A DNA stretch of 7,948 nt from Actinomycetota bacterium (GTDB taxonomy: Bacteria; Actinomycetota; Thermoleophilia; Gaiellales; Gaiellaceae): the NCBI GenBank assembly GCA_013812265.1, contig JACCTQ010000005.1, positions 1-7,948 on the forward strand. Direction: 5' to 3'. The position numbers and the translations under genes were made by a program. This document shows positions 5,534 to 7,948 of this stretch, one piece after another. Every line of letters begins with the position of its first letter. Position 1 is the first letter of the stretch. Under the pieces are notes generated by a model. That model worked only from the letters and a program-made list of their open reading frames with translations. It was not told the origin of the DNA and ran no database searches.

Positions 5534-6529
5534 TCACGCACGCTTGTAGCGACTGTCCTTGTAGTCCTGGACCCACTGCCTCGTCGAGTACCACTGGTCG
5601 GTCCGGCGAACGGCACGCAGGCGGTGGCGCTTGGCCGCAACGGCAAGCGCATTGCCCGAGAGCTCGGAGTCGGCCAGCGAGCGCAGCGGGACGAGTCGAT
5701 GCGGCCCCGCCAGGCCCGGAAGCAGAAAGCGGTAGATGCCGTCGGTGACCGCCCGCGCGAAGATCTCGGCTAGCCGCCCCGCGTCGCCTCGGTCTGCCCG
5801 TCTGAGCGCGTCCAGGTACCGCGTCCGATCGCGCTTGCGGATGACCGCAGGCGGGAATCCGTGCCGGACAAGCAGGAGGTTCGTCGCCAGGCGGCCGACA
5901 CTCCCGTTCCCGTCGCGGAAAGGATGGATCCGCTCGAAGCGGGCGTGGATGTCTGCGACGAACTGCATCGGATGCTGAGCGTCGGCCGGTCCTCGACGGG
6001 CGTCGCGCAGCCAGTCGGTGACGAGCGCCGGCACCTCCGGGAACGGCGGCGGCGTCATCCCGCCGGTAAACGGACGGATGTCGTGCTGACGGAACGAGAC
6101 GGGGCCTTCGCGCTGGTGCAGACCCTCCGGCGGCGAGTGCAGCCACGCCGGCTCGACGACGAGCCGGTGAATCTGGCGCAACTCGGTCAGGCTGATCCGG
6201 TCTCCGGCCGACCAGTCGAGAGGTTGCTCGACTGCCTGCGCGTACACCCATTGGGCCGCCTTCGCGTAGCCCTCGACCTCCAGGTACTCGGCGAGCTCCT
6301 TGCTGCCGACCGCCTTTCCTTCGCGCAGGAGCTGCTCGACTTCCTTGAGGACGAGGGTGTTGCCCTCGATCGCCGTGGAGTGATGGGCCTCCTCGTACCA
6401 GATGCCTTCCCAGATCGCGTCTGCCTCGACGGGAAGCGGCAGTCCCCCAACGCTGCTCAGATCCTCGATCGCTTTATCGAGCGTGCGCAGAACATCCTCG
6501 CGACTTGGGCGGCCCCGACTTCTAACCAT
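5534..6529 (-). CDS. Fic family AMP-transferase, class II (N-terminal inhibitory motif), with C-terminal DNA-binding-like tail
   Basis: Fic enzymes transfer AMP (or related groups) from a nucleotide to hydroxyl groups of target proteins. The 331-residue product has the inhibitory [S/T]-x3-E-[G/N] motif as STAIEGN (51-57), whose Glu55 should block the ATP gamma-phosphate site. The target-binding flap region DIRPFTGGMTPPP is at 150-162, and the active-site loop HPFRDGNGSVGR at 202-213 carries the catalytic His202. The usual GNGR is GNGS here (Ser210), while the last Arg213, the partner of the inhibitory Glu, is kept. The tail from about 297, with RLRAVRRTDQWYSTRQWVQDY, resembles helix-turn-helix/excisionase-type ends found on many Fic proteins. 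The inhibitory helix is in the same chain, so no antitoxin gene is needed and none is seen. The ATG at 6529 has AGGA seven bases upstream. It is divergent from the cyclase gene. Target unknown. Confidence 0.94.
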   Translation of the reverse strand: MVRSRGRPSREDVLRTLDKAIEDLSSVGGLPLPVEADAIWEGIWYEEAHHSTAIEGNTLVLKEVEQLLREGKAVGSKELAEYLEVEGYAKAAQWVYAQAVEQPLDWSAGDRISLTELRQIHRLVVEPAWLHSPPEGLHQREGPVSFRQHDIRPFTGGMTPPPFPEVPALVTDWLRDARRGPADAQHPMQFVADIHARFERIHPFRDGNGSVGRLATNLLLVRHGFPPAVIRKRDRTRYLDALRRADRGDAGRLAEIFARAVTDGIYRFLLPGLAGPHRLVPLRSLADSELSGNALAVAAKRHRLRAVRRTDQWYSTRQWVQDYKDSRYKRA

Positions 6530-6558
6530 TTGACCATCCTGTTCGCTTGAGCTGTAGT
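6530..6558 (+). promoter_or_regulatory. Possible plus-strand promoter TTGACC-N17-TGTAGT
   Basis: TTGACC (6530-6535, 5 of 6 to TTGACA) and TGTAGT (6553-6558, 4 of 6 to TATAAT) are 17 bases apart. Transcription would start within the inverted repeat at 6560-6584 and give a leader of about 130 bases for the cyclase gene. It overlaps the fic ribosome-site region on the other strand. The box at 6681 is a competing, better placed candidate. Confidence 0.2.
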
Positions 6559-6559
6559 T

Positions 6560-6584
6560 CGGTCCAATCTCAGCAGTTGGACCG
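6560..6584. promoter_or_regulatory. Perfect 8-bp inverted repeat in the fic-cyclase intergenic region (operator candidate)
   Basis: CGGTCCAA (6560-6567) and TTGGACCG (6577-6584) are exact reverse complements with a 9-base spacer, giving a 17-base centre-to-centre spacing, which fits a dimeric repressor on adjacent faces of the helix. It lies 31 bases upstream of the fic start and 110 bases upstream of the cyclase start, so a bound protein could control either gene. The DNA-binding-like tail of the Fic protein makes self-regulation conceivable, but that is a guess. TTTTT at 6591-6595 follows six bases later, so a terminator on the plus strand was considered, but no plus-strand gene ends upstream. 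Confidence 0.5.
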
Positions 6585-6657
6585 TGTCAGTTTTTCATAG
6601 CTCGCGATGGGTCAAACTTCCGGCACGACCGCGGGTGGTGGCTGGGGCAAGCCCGCG

Positions 6658-6686
6658 TTGCGCCACGCCGCCGCCAGCCCTAAGCT
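6658..6686 (+). promoter_or_regulatory. Promoter TTGCGC-N17-TAAGCT of the cyclase gene, leaderless layout
   Basis: TTGCGC (6658-6663) and TAAGCT (6681-6686) are separated by 17 bases, and the -10 box ends exactly seven bases before the ATG at 6694. Transcription would begin at the start codon, which fits the lack of a Shine-Dalgarno sequence. The -35 matches the consensus only in its TTG. Confidence 0.45.
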
Positions 6687-6693
6687 CGGCTCG

Positions 6694-7948
6694 ATGCCGA
6701 TTTGCCCGGCCTGCGAGCGCGAGACGCCTCCGGACTTCCGGTTCTGCGCGAATTGCGGAGCCGAGCTGCCGCCGTCGCCGCGGCCACGCGAGGTGCGCAA
6801 GCGAGTCACCATCCTCTTCTGCGATCTGGCCGGCTCGACGGCGCGCGGGGAAGCCGTCGACCCCGAGACGCTTCGTCGCGCCATGGGCCGCTACTTCGAG
6901 GAGGCCCGGGCGATCCTCGAGCGGCACGGCGGGAGAGTTGAGAAGTTCATCGGGGACGCGGTGATGGCCGTCTTCGGGCTGCCGGTGGCGAACGAAGACG
7001 ACGCGCTGCGCGCCGTTCGCGCGGCGGCGGAGCTACGCGCGGCCGGGGCGCCGCTCGAGATGGCCGTTCGTATCGGCGTGAACACCGGCGAGGTGGTCGC
7101 CGGCCAGGGCGAGACGCTCGTGACGGGCGACGCTGTCAACGTCGCCGCGCGGCTGGAGCAGGCGGCCGCGGCGACCGAGGTGCTGATCGGCGACGAGACG
7201 AGACGTCTCGTCCGCGACGCCGCCGAGGTCGAGGCGATCGAGCCGCTCGAGCTGAAAGGGAAATCGCAGCCCGTGCCGGCCTACCGGCTCGTGCGCGTCG
7301 TGGAGGGAGCGGAGGCCTTCACGCGGCGGCTCGACTCGCCGATCGTCGGTCGCGAGCGCGAGCTGCAGCGCCTGCGCGACGACTTCAGAGCGGCGGTGTC
7401 AGAGCGCACCTGCCAGCTGTTCACGCTGCTCGGCTCGGCCGGCGTCGGCAAGTCGCGCCTCGTCGCCGAGCTGCTCACCGAGGTCGGCACCCAGGCACGC
7501 GTGCTGCGCGGCCGCTGCCTCCCCTACGGCGAGGGGATCACGTACTGGCCGCTGGTCGAAGTGCTGAAGCAGCTCGATGCCGACCCTGACGACGTGATCG
7601 GCAGCGCGCCGACCGAGACGCAGCTCGCCTTCCGCCGGCTGCTCGAGCGCAAGGCGGCCGAGCAGCCGCTGGTCGTCGTCCTCGACGACCTGCAGTGGGC
7701 CGAGCCCGTCTTCCTCGATCTGCTCGAACACGTCGCCGACCTCTCCCGCGGCGCGCCGATCTTCCTGCTCTGCGTTGCCCGGCCCGAGCTGCTCGACGAG
7801 CGGTCCGCCTGGGGCGGCGGCAAGCTCAACGCCACCACCATCCTGCTCGAGCCGCTTCGTGAGGACGACGTCGCCGAGCTGGTCGAACGGCTCGTCCGTG
7901 ACGCGCCTCTGGACGAGGAAGCGCGCCGCCGTATCGTCGCCGCAGCAC
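6694..7948 (+). CDS. Class III adenylate cyclase with zinc ribbon and AAA/STAND ATPase domain (partial, runs off the right edge)
   Basis: The 418 residues present start with a zinc ribbon (CPAC at 4-7, CANC at 18-21). A class III cyclase domain follows (about 37-200): VTILFCDLAGST with metal-binding Asp44, then VEKFIGDAV with Lys84 and the second metal Asp88, then TGDAVNVAARLE with Asp146, Asn149 and Arg153, and a terminal LKGK. Lys84 and Asp146 are the adenine-selecting pair and Asn149/Arg153 the transition-state pair, so this should make cyclic AMP and looks active. From about 216 (SPIVGRERELQRL) a STAND/AAA-type ATPase begins, with P-loop GSAGVGKSR (247-255) and Walker B LVVVLDDLQWAE (327-337). 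TPR-like repeats usually follow but lie outside the window; the fragment at 5095-5532 shows what such an end looks like. I chose the ATG at 6694 because the Cys pair begins at once and a -10 box precedes it. The family acts as cytoplasmic signal regulators. Confidence 0.95.
   Translation, partial: MPICPACERETPPDFRFCANCGAELPPSPRPREVRKRVTILFCDLAGSTARGEAVDPETLRRAMGRYFEEARAILERHGGRVEKFIGDAVMAVFGLPVANEDDALRAVRAAAELRAAGAPLEMAVRIGVNTGEVVAGQGETLVTGDAVNVAARLEQAAAATEVLIGDETRRLVRDAAEVEAIEPLELKGKSQPVPAYRLVRVVEGAEAFTRRLDSPIVGRERELQRLRDDFRAAVSERTCQLFTLLGSAGVGKSRLVAELLTEVGTQARVLRGRCLPYGEGITYWPLVEVLKQLDADPDDVIGSAPTETQLAFRRLLERKAAEQPLVVVLDDLQWAEPVFLDLLEHVADLSRGAPIFLLCVARPELLDERSAWGGGKLNATTILLEPLREDDVAELVERLVRDAPLDEEARRRIVAAA

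Noticed and set aside
5095..6529. A fused Fic-TPR protein made by frameshifting at the fic stop.
   Set aside because: No slippery sequence is visible at the fic stop, and the Fic C-terminus (YSTRQWVQDY tail) looks complete, so a simple gene remnant downstream is the better explanation.
5861..6550. Plus-strand 229-codon frame opposite fic.
   Set aside because: Fic has all family motifs on the minus strand; this frame is its shadow.
6560..6595. Intrinsic terminator formed by the inverted repeat and the following TTTTT.
   Set aside because: The T-run is six bases beyond the stem, the loop is nine bases, and no plus-strand gene ends upstream.
5534..6693. A toxin-antitoxin pair with fic as toxin.
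   Set aside because: The inhibitory motif STAIEGN is within the Fic protein itself, and no small gene lies next to it in the 164-base gap.
1..7948. CRISPR array or tandem repeat array.
   Set aside because: No regularly spaced repeat of 20 bases or more was seen; the only multi-copy sequence found is the two-copy tRNA-like segment.

Overview
The window looks like a piece of a high-GC actinobacterial chromosome, plausibly a Thermoleophilia/Gaiella-type soil lineage. That is an inference from the very GC-rich coding sequence and from the mix of a DUF1918 protein, an exported PD40 propeller protein, an RTX-tail protein and a zinc-ribbon class III cyclase with an ATPase. No ribosomal or marker gene is present to test it. 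I did not find a coherent new multi-gene system. The window is a patchwork of intact single genes and gene remnants, which points to a recombination-prone accessory region.

Left part (1-1760). A tiny DUF1918 gene (89-250, minus) is followed by about 315 bases without a gene that hold two adjacent strong hairpins (438-482). Next come two broken genes in a row on the minus strand: the 3' end of an rve/DDE transposase (566 to about 1000) and a PD-(D/E)xK nuclease-like gene (to 1479) that loses its reading frame to the transposase remnant at about position 1000. A decayed 3' half of a tRNA, probably tRNA-Arg, lies at about 1651-1713.

Middle part (1714-5070). A short RTX calcium-binding gene (1758-2096, plus) converges on a large exported beta-propeller gene (2160-4193, minus), which is divergent from an unrecognised but probably real gene (4369-4941, plus). 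The interval ends with a second, more degraded copy of the tRNA-like sequence (5008-5051), in direct orientation to the first and 3345 bases away. The pair may be old attachment sites, but no integrase is visible.

Right part (5071-7948). The C-terminal TPR-like tail of a cyclase/ATPase regulator survives as a headless fragment (5095 to about 5532, minus), directly abutting the 3' end of a complete Fic AMP-transferase gene (5534-6529, minus). Divergent from fic is a large class III adenylate cyclase with an N-terminal zinc ribbon and an AAA/STAND ATPase domain (from 6694, plus), which runs off the right edge. The fic-cyclase gap contains a perfect 8-bp inverted repeat.

Three genes (starts 4193, 4369, 6694) have a TAnnnT hexamer exactly seven bases before the ATG and no convincing Shine-Dalgarno sequence. 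This is the layout expected for leaderless transcripts, which are common in Actinobacteria, and it supports these starts.
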